Part shown: positions 50,273 through 60,041 of the stretch, piece after piece
Numbering within the stretch: position 1 is the first letter of the stretch
How the letters are laid out: every line of letters begins with the position of its first letter
NCBI GenBank assembly: GCA_021816725.1
Contig: JAKAXD010000002.1
Coordinates: 49,957 to 113,956 of the forward strand
Source of the DNA: Thermoplasmata archaeon
GTDB lineage: Archaea > Thermoplasmatota > Thermoplasmata > Thermoplasmatales > GCA-001856825
DNA length: 64,000 nt
Direction of reading: 5' to 3'
Notes under the pieces: generated by a model
What the model saw: only the letters and a program-made list of their open reading frames with translations
The model's database searches: none
What the model was told of the DNA's origin: nothing
Program-made: the position numbers and the translations under genes

Positions 50273-51214
50273 ATGATTGAAGTATGCATGATTGAAGAAC
50301 GCCTGATTGAAGAGTTCGTCGAAAAGGACAAGACCAAGCTTTTAACTGGAACGAGAGTAAATACCATCGTTAGGGGAAGCATGAAGCATTTCCTGGACGA
50401 GAAAGGATTTCTTGAAATCAACCCAGTAATCATCTCCCCCATTTCCGATCCTTTGAACCATCCGGTTGACGATCCAGTTCTAAGTTACTATGGTTACAAG
50501 TACAGGTTGACAAAATCTATGATTTTCCATAAGCAACTCGCCCTGATTCATTTTGAGAAAATCTACTCCTTTTCCCCAAATATCAGGATTGAACCGTTGG
50601 AAAGGAAAAATACTGGAAGACACCTTGCTGAGTTTACCCAGCTCGATCTCGAAGTAAGGGATAAGGGGCGGGATTTTGTGATGGGACTGGCTGAAGAAAT
50701 GCTTAATTTCACAATTTTAAAAGTAAGGAAATCAATGGAGCCGGATCTTCTCAACCCGTTACTGAAAGAGTATTCAACCCCCTTCAGGAGGGTCAGGTAT
50801 CTCGATGCAATTAGCGCATACGGTAGGGATTTTGAGTCAATAATGAGTTCTGAGGCAAGGGAACCCTTCTGGATTATAGACATACCTCTGGAAGAAAGAG
50901 AATTCTACGATAGAGAAAAGGAAGAGGAGAAAGGTGTTCTCATGGATATGGACCTCATTTACCCTCTTGGATACGGAGAAGCAATAAGTGGGGGAGAAAG
51001 GGAGTTTTCATACGATAGAATTCTTGAACGCATAGCCAAGAAGGGACAGAGAAAGGAGGACTATTCATTGCTCCTTGAAGCTTCAAGGAGAGGTTTGCAC
51101 CCATCTGCCGGATTTGGAATAGGGATAGAAAGACTAGTTAGATTCATAGTAGGGTCCGAGGATATCAGTGAGGTCGTCCTCTTTCCAAAGGAGATAGGCA
51201 AATATGTTCTGTAG
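50273..51214 (+). CDS. Archaeal asparagine synthetase (AspRS/AsnRS catalytic-domain paralogue)
   Basis: Class II aaRS core without anticodon domain: RHLAEFTQLDLEV, GFGIGIERLVRF; start uncertain (50264, 50273 or 50288). Confidence 0.85.
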   Translation: MIEVCMIEERLIEEFVEKDKTKLLTGTRVNTIVRGSMKHFLDEKGFLEINPVIISPISDPLNHPVDDPVLSYYGYKYRLTKSMIFHKQLALIHFEKIYSFSPNIRIEPLERKNTGRHLAEFTQLDLEVRDKGRDFVMGLAEEMLNFTILKVRKSMEPDLLNPLLKEYSTPFRRVRYLDAISAYGRDFESIMSSEAREPFWIIDIPLEEREFYDREKEEEKGVLMDMDLIYPLGYGEAISGGEREFSYDRILERIAKKGQRKEDYSLLLEASRRGLHPSAGFGIGIERLVRFIVGSEDISEVVLFPKEIGKYVL

Positions 51215-51302
51215 CTATTGATAGCACGGAAAGCAATTCTCCAAATATTTGTGAATTATGTTTATTAACCAGTTTTCCATTTTCGTGGGACGGTGAACTA
51301 TA

Positions 51303-52397
51303 TTGAAGTTGTATATTTACGTGATCAGAAGACTTCTTCTTCTAATCCCCGTCATACTGGGAGTAACGGTAGTAACATTTTTCCTTGCTCATGCCAATGA
51401 GGCGTTGCTCATTAGTGGTTACCTTGGAAAGATAAGGACACCCGCTCACATTGCTGCCGTCAAGGCAATGCTTCACTTGAATGGACCTATTTTTACTCAA
51501 TATTTTTACTATTTAGGTGCCCTGTTCACAGGAAACTGGGGTATTCTCTCTCCAACTGAACAAGCTGACGCCTATACTCCTGTGGTTACTGAATTCATGA
51601 GGAGGTTCCCCCCGACAATTGAGCTTGCGGCAATTGCCATATTGCTCATCGTTGCCATGGGAATTCCACTTGGTGTCTTCAGCGCAGTTAAGAAGGACAG
51701 ACTAACCGACCAGGCTACCAGGGTAGTTGCAATGGTTGGAGTCTCAGTTCCACTTTTCTTCGTAGGACTACTTGTTCTGATGGTCATGGGACCAGCCTCT
51801 ATTCTTCCATCAGCCCTCAGACTGCAGGGAGCAGGGCAGATACCTATTTCTTATTATTACGTCCCGGGTACGAACACTCTGCAGCCATGGATAAACCCGA
51901 ACGTCAGTGGGCTTACCAGGCCGACTGATTTCCTGCTTATAGACACTTTGATATATGGAGACTGGCGGGCATTTCTTGCGGGGCTTTGGACGGTCTTCTG
52001 GCCAGCTCTTGTTGTGGCGTTTGGTACTTTCGGGGTTATAATCAGGTTTATGAGAGGTAGCATGCTCGAGGTCATGGGACAGGACTTCATAAGGACTGCA
52101 AGATCTAAAGGAGTGCCGGAATACTTCGTGATAAGGAAGCATGTCAGGAGGAATGCATTGGGAGCGACAACGACAGTGATGGGGCTGACATTCGCGGGGT
52201 TGCTGGGAGGCGTTGTTCTCACTGAAACTGTATTCGGCTGGCCGGGCATGGGCAGGTGGGCATACTACGCCGCTTTTGGAGGAGACATGGCTTCAATAAT
52301 TGCGATCACATTTGTATTCACACTGATAATTGTTACAGCCAACCTGATAGTGGATATACTTTACTCTGTTCTTGATCCAAGGGTGAGGCTTGAATGA
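51303..52397 (+). CDS. Peptide ABC transporter permease (DppB-like)
   Basis: DFIRTARSKGVPEYFVIRKHVRRNA motif. Confidence 0.93.
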   Translation: MKLYIYVIRRLLLLIPVILGVTVVTFFLAHANEALLISGYLGKIRTPAHIAAVKAMLHLNGPIFTQYFYYLGALFTGNWGILSPTEQADAYTPVVTEFMRRFPPTIELAAIAILLIVAMGIPLGVFSAVKKDRLTDQATRVVAMVGVSVPLFFVGLLVLMVMGPASILPSALRLQGAGQIPISYYYVPGTNTLQPWINPNVSGLTRPTDFLLIDTLIYGDWRAFLAGLWTVFWPALVVAFGTFGVIIRFMRGSMLEVMGQDFIRTARSKGVPEYFVIRKHVRRNALGATTTVMGLTFAGLLGGVVLTETVFGWPGMGRWAYYAAFGGDMASIIAITFVFTLIIVTANLIVDILYSVLDPRVRLE

Positions 52398-53338
52398 CGG
52401 CGAATGCCAACTCGGCAAGCTCAAATCTGGCAAGGGCAGTAAGAACGAGGTTCCAATCGTTTGCCAAAACTTTCTACTTCTACACCAGAAGTCCAATCGC
52501 TACTATCGGTCTTATAATTGTACTTTTTTATCTACTGGTGGCGATCTTTGGGCCAATAATTCTTGGTGGAGATCCGTGGAGAATGACGCAGTACCTGTCC
52601 TTCCACGGACACTACATCTATAACGTTCCTCAACCTCCATCAAGGTATTTCCCGTTTGGAACGACTTTCGAGGGGTATGATATCTTCAATGGAGTGGTGA
52701 AAGCCGCAAGAATAGATATCATGGTAGCAGCAATAGTCGTTCTAAGCGGAGCGATAGTAGGAACTTTCCTGGGGAGCATAGCAGGGTACAAAGGGGGATT
52801 GACGGGAGAGGTAATTATGAGGGTCACGGACATATTCCTTTCAATTCCGTCTCTCGTTTTAGCTATCGCTTTCCTCGTCATATTCTCGAGAACGCTAAAC
52901 GTAATGGTTCTTGCGCTCATAGTGATCTGGTGGCCAACTTATACCAGGATCGTAAGAGGACAGGTCCTATCAGTAAGGGAACTGAAGTACGTTGAAGCTT
53001 CGGTTGCAGCTGGTTCTTCTTCAGTCAGGACTGTACTAAAGCACATAATTCCAAATTCTATTTACCCAATATTTGTGCAGGTATCACTTGATTTTGGTAA
53101 CGTAATTCTCACAATGGCTGCGCTGTTCTTCCTAGGCGTGGGATTTGCAGGTTACTGGACACCGGAATGGGGAAACATAATTTCTATCGCGACAACATTC
53201 AGCAGCGGAATCCCTGCCATAACAGATTACTGGTGGACTGTGGTCATACCAGCGCTTGCAATTTTGATACTTGTAGTCAGCCTGAACCTGATGGGTGATG
53301 GCCTAAGGGATGTTACTGATCCGAGGCTGAGGAGGTAA
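52394..53338 (+). CDS. Peptide ABC transporter permease (DppC-like)
   Basis: EASVAAGSSSVRTVLKHIIPN motif. Confidence 0.93.
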   Translation: MTANANSASSNLARAVRTRFQSFAKTFYFYTRSPIATIGLIIVLFYLLVAIFGPIILGGDPWRMTQYLSFHGHYIYNVPQPPSRYFPFGTTFEGYDIFNGVVKAARIDIMVAAIVVLSGAIVGTFLGSIAGYKGGLTGEVIMRVTDIFLSIPSLVLAIAFLVIFSRTLNVMVLALIVIWWPTYTRIVRGQVLSVRELKYVEASVAAGSSSVRTVLKHIIPNSIYPIFVQVSLDFGNVILTMAALFFLGVGFAGYWTPEWGNIISIATTFSSGIPAITDYWWTVVIPALAILILVVSLNLMGDGLRDVTDPRLRR

Positions 53339-53343
53339 ATATC

Positions 53344-54777
53344 ATGGAAGATGTACTGGTAGTTAAAAATCTTAAAACACAGTTCTTCATATATGAAGGA
53401 GTTGTAAAAGCGCTTGAAGACGTATCTTTTTCAGTCGGGAAGGGAGAAGTTCTGGGCATTGTTGGGGAAACGGGCTGCGGCAAGTCTGTCACCGCATACA
53501 GCATTACTAGGCTTATTCCAGACCCTCCTGGCAGGGTTGTTGGGGGTGAAGTAAGGCTAGGAAATCTTGACTTAATGCGGAATATAAAGGATGAGGCAAG
53601 ATTCGTACAGAAAAAGAGGATAAAGATAAAGCACAACTATAGAGTCATTAGGAACAACGAACTATTCTTCAACACCATCAGGGGCAAATACATATCAATG
53701 ATTTTTCAGGAACCGATGGCCGCCCTAAATCCCGTTTACACGGTAGAAGATCAGATTGCGGAAACACTCCTACTCCACAACAGGACGAGGCTCCTGAAAA
53801 TTATGAAATCTGCAAGCGGCCACCTATCCGAACTTGAGAAATGGAGGGACGGAGGAGAGATTGAGATATTTGACGACGAACTTGGGGAAGAAATAGATAA
53901 GATAAAGAAGACCGCTAGAGGGGTAGAATCCATAAGATTCCATCAGGACCTTTTGATTGAGGGAGCGAACGGATTCTCAAAGAAAATGCAGAAGTATGAG
54001 GAAATGCTCAAAAAGTCAATCGAGCATGATGAACTTGAAGATAGGTTGCTCACCGACCCGAATCCTACAACGCAGCAGGAAATTATAAAAAGGCTGGCAA
54101 AGGAATCCAAGAAGGTCAACCTCATAAAGATGTCTAAGCAGATGAAGAGGAACAAGAAAGATCCACTGCTTATTGAAGGCAGGAGAGAAAGCTTCAGCCT
54201 GCTGGAATCTGTTGATATACCGAATCCCCGAGGCGTGCTGAAAAGCTATCCTCATGAGCTGTCTGGGGGAATGCTGCAGAGGGTGACCATATCCATAGCG
54301 CTGGCAAACAATCCAAAGGTACTGATAGCAGACGAACCGACCACTGCCCTGGATGTAACTGTCCAGGCTCAGATACTGAAGCTCCTCAGGGACCTTCAGG
54401 ATGCAATCGGGACGTCGATCATACTGATTACCCATGATCTTGGAGTAATAGCGGAAACATGCAACAGGGTCGCAGTGATGTATGCTGGAAACATTGTAGA
54501 GATGGCAGAAGTCAAGGAACTATTCAGGAACCCTAAGCACCCTTACACGATAGGCCTTCTTCAATCCATCCCTAGAGTAGACGACCCAAACAAGACACTG
54601 AAAACCATTCCCGGAAACGTCCCGAATCTCATAAACCCTCCGCAAGGATGCAGGTTCCATCCTAGGTGCCCGTTCGTGTTTGATCGCTGCAGGGTGGAGA
54701 AACCTGTTTCTATAGAGGTTTCCAAGGGGCATACAGTAGAGTGCCACCTCTTCAGTGGAAAGGTGAATGCTGAATGA
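53344..54777 (+). CDS. Peptide ABC transporter ATPase (DppD-like) with large insertion
   Basis: GETGCGKS, LSGGM, ADEPTTALDV, CRFHPRCPF. Confidence 0.93.
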   Translation: MEDVLVVKNLKTQFFIYEGVVKALEDVSFSVGKGEVLGIVGETGCGKSVTAYSITRLIPDPPGRVVGGEVRLGNLDLMRNIKDEARFVQKKRIKIKHNYRVIRNNELFFNTIRGKYISMIFQEPMAALNPVYTVEDQIAETLLLHNRTRLLKIMKSASGHLSELEKWRDGGEIEIFDDELGEEIDKIKKTARGVESIRFHQDLLIEGANGFSKKMQKYEEMLKKSIEHDELEDRLLTDPNPTTQQEIIKRLAKESKKVNLIKMSKQMKRNKKDPLLIEGRRESFSLLESVDIPNPRGVLKSYPHELSGGMLQRVTISIALANNPKVLIADEPTTALDVTVQAQILKLLRDLQDAIGTSIILITHDLGVIAETCNRVAVMYAGNIVEMAEVKELFRNPKHPYTIGLLQSIPRVDDPNKTLKTIPGNVPNLINPPQGCRFHPRCPFVFDRCRVEKPVSIEVSKGHTVECHLFSGKVNAE

Positions 54778-55925
54778 GCAAGGTATTGATAGATGCAGTA
54801 GGACTGAGGAAATATTTCCCGATTAAAGGAGGAGTTGCCGGAAGGACACTGGGATATGTTTATGCCGTAGATGACGTAAACGTCAAGATCTATAAGGGGG
54901 AAACTGTTGGCTTAGTCGGGGAATCAGGGTGTGGAAAAACGACACTAGGCAGGGTTCTTCTAGATCTTGCCGAACCCACTGCAGGAGTCCTCTTCTACAA
55001 TCCGGAAGATTCTGTATCCAACAAGGTTTCAGAACTTTACAAGAACCTTAAGACGAACAAGCCGTCAGAACTTAAGAAGGAAGAGAAAAAGCTGGTTGAA
55101 GAGGCAAAGAAGGCTGACGTGTACAGGAACAAGAAAAGAAACAGGGAATTCAGAAAAAAAGTACAGATTGTATTCCAGGACCCGGTTTCATCCCTAGACC
55201 CGAGGATGCTCATTAAAGACATCATTGCGGAGCCTATAATAATCAATGGAGTACCCACGGAAGACGGCAAGAGGAAGAAGATAAAGGGGGATGAGCTGCT
55301 TAATTACATCAAGGAAATGATTGGAGAAATGGGTCTGAATGAAGACCATCTGTTCAGGTTTCCTCACGAGTTCTCAGGGGGTCAGAGGCAGAGGATAGCA
55401 ATTGCAAGGGCAATTTCGATAAGGCCGGAATTTCTTGTCCTTGATGAGCCTACGTCAGCACTAGACGTTTCAGTACAGGCGCAGATTCTGAGCCTCCTAG
55501 AACATCTCCAGCAGAAATACGAGATGACATACCTCTTCATAACTCACAACCTGGCCGTTATAAGGGCAGTAAGTGATAGGGTAATCGTAATGTACCTAGG
55601 GAAGGTTGTGGAAGTATCCAGGACAGACGATCTGTTCGCAAATCCTATACATCCATACACCCAGGCTCTCCTTTCCGCAATACCAGTTCCAGACCCGGAG
55701 AGAAAGAGAAACATAGTTGTATTGAGCGGTGACGTCCCGTCCCCAGCAAACCCACCAGCTGGATGCAGATTCCACACAAGATGCAGGTTTGCAGAAGAAA
55801 TATGCACGAAAGAGGAACCGAAGCTTGAGGAGATAAAAGAAGGGCATACAGCTGCCTGCCACTTTGCAAGGGAGATAATTTCGGGGCAAAAGAAACCTGC
55901 CGAAGCGCCCAAATTCTCAAATTAA
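54774..55925 (+). CDS. Peptide ABC transporter ATPase (DppF-like)
   Basis: GESGCGKTT, FSGGQRQR, LDEPTSALDV, CRFHTRCRF. Confidence 0.93.
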   Translation: MSKVLIDAVGLRKYFPIKGGVAGRTLGYVYAVDDVNVKIYKGETVGLVGESGCGKTTLGRVLLDLAEPTAGVLFYNPEDSVSNKVSELYKNLKTNKPSELKKEEKKLVEEAKKADVYRNKKRNREFRKKVQIVFQDPVSSLDPRMLIKDIIAEPIIINGVPTEDGKRKKIKGDELLNYIKEMIGEMGLNEDHLFRFPHEFSGGQRQRIAIARAISIRPEFLVLDEPTSALDVSVQAQILSLLEHLQQKYEMTYLFITHNLAVIRAVSDRVIVMYLGKVVEVSRTDDLFANPIHPYTQALLSAIPVPDPERKRNIVVLSGDVPSPANPPAGCRFHTRCRFAEEICTKEEPKLEEIKEGHTAACHFAREIISGQKKPAEAPKFSN

Positions 55926-55930
55926 TACCA

Positions 55931-56212
55931 ATGCCTCTATTCAGTAGACTTGAAGGTGAAGAAAGAAAGAAGGCAATTGAAGAACCTGGAAAGAGCTGGA
56001 AAAGATGGGCCAAAGAGGACTTCGCAAGGTACTGGTACAATCTTCTCTGTCTATTCATCGATGCACTCTTTGTCCTTCAGTTTGTGGAAGACTACTCAAA
56101 GTACGGTGGTGAAGCAAACCTTATCTTCATGATCCTTTCAGTACTTGCTCTCATCCCGATGATATACGTTGAGTTCCTAGTTTACAAGCGCCTATTTCCT
56201 GAGAGATTTTAA
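55931..56212 (+). CDS. Small two-TM membrane protein
   Basis: 93-aa ORF, 5 nt after DppF stop, two hydrophobic segments. Confidence 0.75.
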   Translation: MPLFSRLEGEERKKAIEEPGKSWKRWAKEDFARYWYNLLCLFIDALFVLQFVEDYSKYGGEANLIFMILSVLALIPMIYVEFLVYKRLFPERF

Positions 56213-56324
56213 TAGCCAGAATCGAGGAGAATAAAGGTTACCATAAGTCATTAATTTAGCTTTAGGAAGTACCCCCAGACGGGGAAAACTTAAGTATAGA
56301 TGTTCATTTCAATAGGGAGGTCAT

Positions 56325-59138
56325 ATGACGCAACCACAAAGCTCAGAGCAGGCCCCTTCTCCACCAAAGAAGAGTTCTGCTTGGAAATGGATCGCTGTGG
56401 TAGTGGTTATAGTCGTTATAATAGCGGGAGTGGTTGTACTTACGTACCACCCAACGACTACGCCGCCACCCACGAAACAAACACTATCGGTAACACCTAT
56501 CACGTCGGGAGTTGCAACTGCAGCAGGAACGCCCACTACATTCAGCCCGAACATCCCATCCAACTTCACCTGGACAAAACTGGTTTGGAATTTTGGTGAT
56601 GGATCAACAGAAACATTCACGAACGGAACAGGCCAAGCTGTACACACGTACGCAAACCCGGGATCATACCTAGTAGGTATGTATGCAGTAGGACCAAGCG
56701 GTGTTGCATCGAGTAACGCCTCCTTGCTAGCTATTACTGCTAACGCACCGATAAGCCCGAATCCGGCACAGATTTTCGGACCAATCTATATTCAGGGCAC
56801 ATCAGCAAACGGTAACACGACGATTGGCGCAGGTGGATGGGTAAATCTGACATACGCTGGATTACTGGCTGGAATAACAGTAACGGTAGGCAGCCCTGTC
56901 TCAGGAGCACCAGGCTATACAGTCCAATCCTTCTCCTGGAATGTTGATAATGGAACGCAAGTAATTGCAGACAACAATACAGGAATGGCAGAAACAGTAA
57001 ATCTTACTTTCAAAACACCCGGCTTCCATGAAGTTGCACTCACGACTACAACCGTAGGAAATGGTGTGACAGTTACTGGAACTTATACAATGACATTTGC
57101 TGTAGGAAACTACTCTGTTGCCAAACCGCCAACTGGAATCTCGACAAACAAGCAGCAAATTGTAAATGCTGAATGGGTACCGGGTGGTCCAAGAACACTC
57201 GACCCTGCAATCGCTTACGATACTGTGAGTTACGAGGTACTTTATGAGATATACCAGCCATTGGTATATTATAACGGAACATCCCTTACAGAGTTCCACC
57301 CGGTTGTTGCAACTAACGTCCCAAGTACCGCAAATGGTGGAATAACTACATGGAACTGGTTCGGAACTGGTAGCACTGCAGAAAACATTACGTTCTACGT
57401 AAATCAGTCTGTCACGTTCTCCAATGGAGATCACGCAACTGCTTATGATGTATACGTATCCTTCTTGAGGACCCTCCTGTTTGCGAATGACTCGGGAACA
57501 CCCGGATGGATAGATGCACAGGCCCTGCTCCCTGGACCGTCAATATATGGTCCTTTCAACAACAGCTTCTTCTGGATACATCACGCAATAACGTGGAACA
57601 ACACCACCCAGTCAGTAACTTTCCATCTTCTTCCATCTGCTCTGACTTGGCTACCGAATACTAACGCCACATATGCTGGAGTTAATTATGGAATCCTGAA
57701 CCAGACTTTCCTTAATTACTCAGTGAATCAAACTCAAAACTACAAGGTCTGGAACTACGGTACCGCTGGAATTTTCTACCAACTCCTTGCAGGTCCAGTT
57801 GCATCCTATATCATGGACTACAACTGGCTGGAAGCTCACAACAACTCTGCACCTGAACCAACGCTTCCGCAAAATACCAGTGCGTCCTATGCGAGCTTCA
57901 CGCAGTATGGAACTCCAACTGGATACAATTCGTTCCTGATTTACAATACAATGGGAACTGGCCCATATAAGCTTTCATTGTATGAAGCAGCCGCACTTGT
58001 TTCGCTCACACCAAACCCAGATTACGTGCAGTCTAGCAACCAGCTCCCTGCTCCTTCTGCCATTGTACCGAAAGTAGAGCTTGAATACCTGACAAACCAG
58101 GGAACAGCGCAGGAACAGCTGCAATCAGGGTATGCACAGTTCGCTGCTGGGGCTTATCCTCCTGCATCAACACCGCAAGCAAAGGCACTGCAAAGCCAGG
58201 GTATCGTTACGGCAGTAACAGCAAACGAAATGTCTAACTTCTTCTACACATTCAATCTGGCTATCAACGTTACAGGAGCAAAATCATATCTATCCGCTAC
58301 AAACATCTGGTCAGGATTCTTTGACAATCTGTCGATAAGGAAAGCGTTCAGCTTGGCATTCAACTACTCCTACATGATCAATGTCACGGAATACAACGAC
58401 GGAGAGCATTTTGCAAATACTGAAGTTGGCATGCTACCGCCAGGTATAGGAGATTACCCGTCTAATATCACTTCACTACCAGGTGCAAATGAATACAACC
58501 TTCAGAAGGCATCGTTCTACTTCAATCAGTCTGGGTATAACAACGGAACCTGGATCTTCCCGGCTTTCAATTCACAGGGGCAGTCCCCACAGGACCAAAT
58601 GTTTACGATATGGGAAGCGGCCCTTAGCCAGATGAGCGGTGGAAAGATAAAGATGTCAACAGTAGATGTACCGTTTGCAGATACGGTCACATTCAGTGCG
58701 GTAGGTTCCGGTGCTAATATCATGCCCATCTGGTTCCTAGGATGGATAGATGACTATCCTGGCCCAACAGACTTCATGGCGCCTGAACTGCAGCAATACG
58801 GTATATACACGCTCCCTAACGGAATAATAGAAGCGAACAGTACATATTACGGGAATACCACATTCACACCACAAAAGTATCCTGACCAGTGGGCAAAGAT
58901 AAAGCAGATGTGGAATGATATCGTCTTGGCAAATGAGCAAACAAGTACAGCAAATGCTACCGCTTACTATTATAAGGCAGATAAGCTAGCAGTTGAACTT
59001 TACCTATACGTAGGAGTGTTCCAGCCGATCGGTGTAGTTTACATGAGTACATCGCTTAATCCCGCAGGATTAGTTCCAAGCGAAAACACAGCCGTAGGAT
59101 TGTCTTTCCTATTGTACTATCCGATGACTTACAACTAA
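56325..59138 (+). CDS. ABC transporter substrate-binding protein (family 5) with N-terminal TM anchor and PKD-like domain(s)
   Basis: N-terminal TM, WNFGDGSTETFTNG...HTYANPGSY PKD motif, SBP_bac_5-like body, SD GGGAGGT. Confidence 0.9.
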   Translation: MTQPQSSEQAPSPPKKSSAWKWIAVVVVIVVIIAGVVVLTYHPTTTPPPTKQTLSVTPITSGVATAAGTPTTFSPNIPSNFTWTKLVWNFGDGSTETFTNGTGQAVHTYANPGSYLVGMYAVGPSGVASSNASLLAITANAPISPNPAQIFGPIYIQGTSANGNTTIGAGGWVNLTYAGLLAGITVTVGSPVSGAPGYTVQSFSWNVDNGTQVIADNNTGMAETVNLTFKTPGFHEVALTTTTVGNGVTVTGTYTMTFAVGNYSVAKPPTGISTNKQQIVNAEWVPGGPRTLDPAIAYDTVSYEVLYEIYQPLVYYNGTSLTEFHPVVATNVPSTANGGITTWNWFGTGSTAENITFYVNQSVTFSNGDHATAYDVYVSFLRTLLFANDSGTPGWIDAQALLPGPSIYGPFNNSFFWIHHAITWNNTTQSVTFHLLPSALTWLPNTNATYAGVNYGILNQTFLNYSVNQTQNYKVWNYGTAGIFYQLLAGPVASYIMDYNWLEAHNNSAPEPTLPQNTSASYASFTQYGTPTGYNSFLIYNTMGTGPYKLSLYEAAALVSLTPNPDYVQSSNQLPAPSAIVPKVELEYLTNQGTAQEQLQSGYAQFAAGAYPPASTPQAKALQSQGIVTAVTANEMSNFFYTFNLAINVTGAKSYLSATNIWSGFFDNLSIRKAFSLAFNYSYMINVTEYNDGEHFANTEVGMLPPGIGDYPSNITSLPGANEYNLQKASFYFNQSGYNNGTWIFPAFNSQGQSPQDQMFTIWEAALSQMSGGKIKMSTVDVPFADTVTFSAVGSGANIMPIWFLGWIDDYPGPTDFMAPELQQYGIYTLPNGIIEANSTYYGNTTFTPQKYPDQWAKIKQMWNDIVLANEQTSTANATAYYYKADKLAVELYLYVGVFQPIGVVYMSTSLNPAGLVPSENTAVGLSFLLYYPMTYN

Positions 59139-59151
59139 GCAGCAGTTTCAC

Positions 59152-59185
59152 TTTTTTTTATTTTTTTACTTTCTTCCAATTTTTT
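59152..59185. terminator. T-rich terminator-like tract between convergent genes
   Basis: TTTTTTTTA TTTTTTTA ... TTTTTT runs after the SBP gene. Confidence 0.6.
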
Positions 59186-59221
59186 ATGAAGTTCAATTTT
59201 TCATCTATGGTTACAATGAAA

Positions 59222-60022
59222 TTATTCTCCCCAGATGTCCCTCTTAATCCTTCCGTCCTCTATTCCTTCAGACTCTAGCTCCCCAACGATGTCCTTCACG
59301 AACCTAATGCCACCGCATAAATATACGGTGCTAGAGGAAAAGCTTTCTACATGTTTCTTAATCATTTGCATGTTGATCCTGCCCCTTTCTCCATTCCAAT
59401 TTCTATCATCAGGGTCCCTCGTGACAGTATATACAAGTTTCAGGCCTAGCTCTTCGTATGACTGCAGTTCAGAATGGTTTACTATGTCTTCCTTATGTTT
59501 TATACTATAAAATAAGTAGATATTTCTCTTCAAATTCCCACTTTTCAGGAACCTCAGCATGGAGAAGAATGGAGCGATGCCAATTCCTGCTGCAAGGAAC
59601 AGATCATTGTGCTGACTGTCCAGCTGGTATGTGAAGGCTCCTCTAGGTTCCGATACATATATCTCGTCACCTACCTTCAGATTGGCAAGCTGACTGGTGA
59701 ATTTGCCATTTATCATTTCTATCATGAATTCCAGGTGATCTTCATTCGGGGAAGATGCAATGGAGTACGAACGGAAGAGTTTGTCGTCGGGCTTAAGGAA
59801 CAAGGATGAGAACATCCCTGGGACAAAGTCAAATCTCAGTCCGTCGACCGGTCTCATCTTGAAGCTAACTATCCTCGGGCTATCTGGTTCACCGTGGGTA
59901 AGCTCCTTAATTTCATAGATCAAGAAGGGCTTGAGGCCCATCTTTCCTAACATCAGGGCGCAAGTTGGACACCATTTAAATAATTTTCTTGAAGAATTCC
60001 TTGTGCATTCCTTTTTAAGCAT
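59222..60022 (-). CDS. FAD/NAD(P)-binding oxidoreductase (ferredoxin-NADP reductase-like) with short Cys-containing N-terminus
   Basis: RSYSIASSPNE, AAGIGIAPFFSMLRFL, YLCGG; start at MLKKEC more likely than the track start. Confidence 0.85.
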   Translation of the reverse strand: MLKKECTRNSSRKLFKWCPTCALMLGKMGLKPFLIYEIKELTHGEPDSPRIVSFKMRPVDGLRFDFVPGMFSSLFLKPDDKLFRSYSIASSPNEDHLEFMIEMINGKFTSQLANLKVGDEIYVSEPRGAFTYQLDSQHNDLFLAAGIGIAPFFSMLRFLKSGNLKRNIYLFYSIKHKEDIVNHSELQSYEELGLKLVYTVTRDPDDRNWNGERGRINMQMIKKHVESFSSSTVYLCGGIRFVKDIVGELESEGIEDGRIKRDIWGE

Positions 60023-60041
60023 TTTAGCATCCACTCCCTGA

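Noticed and set aside
56272-56284. CCCC-AGAC-GGGG hairpin upstream of the SBP gene
   Set aside because: Four-bp stem is too short to distinguish from chance, though near the promoter.
56901-57434. 177-aa antisense ORF inside the substrate-binding protein
   Set aside because: Composition mirrors the reverse complement of a strongly supported CDS; no independent support.
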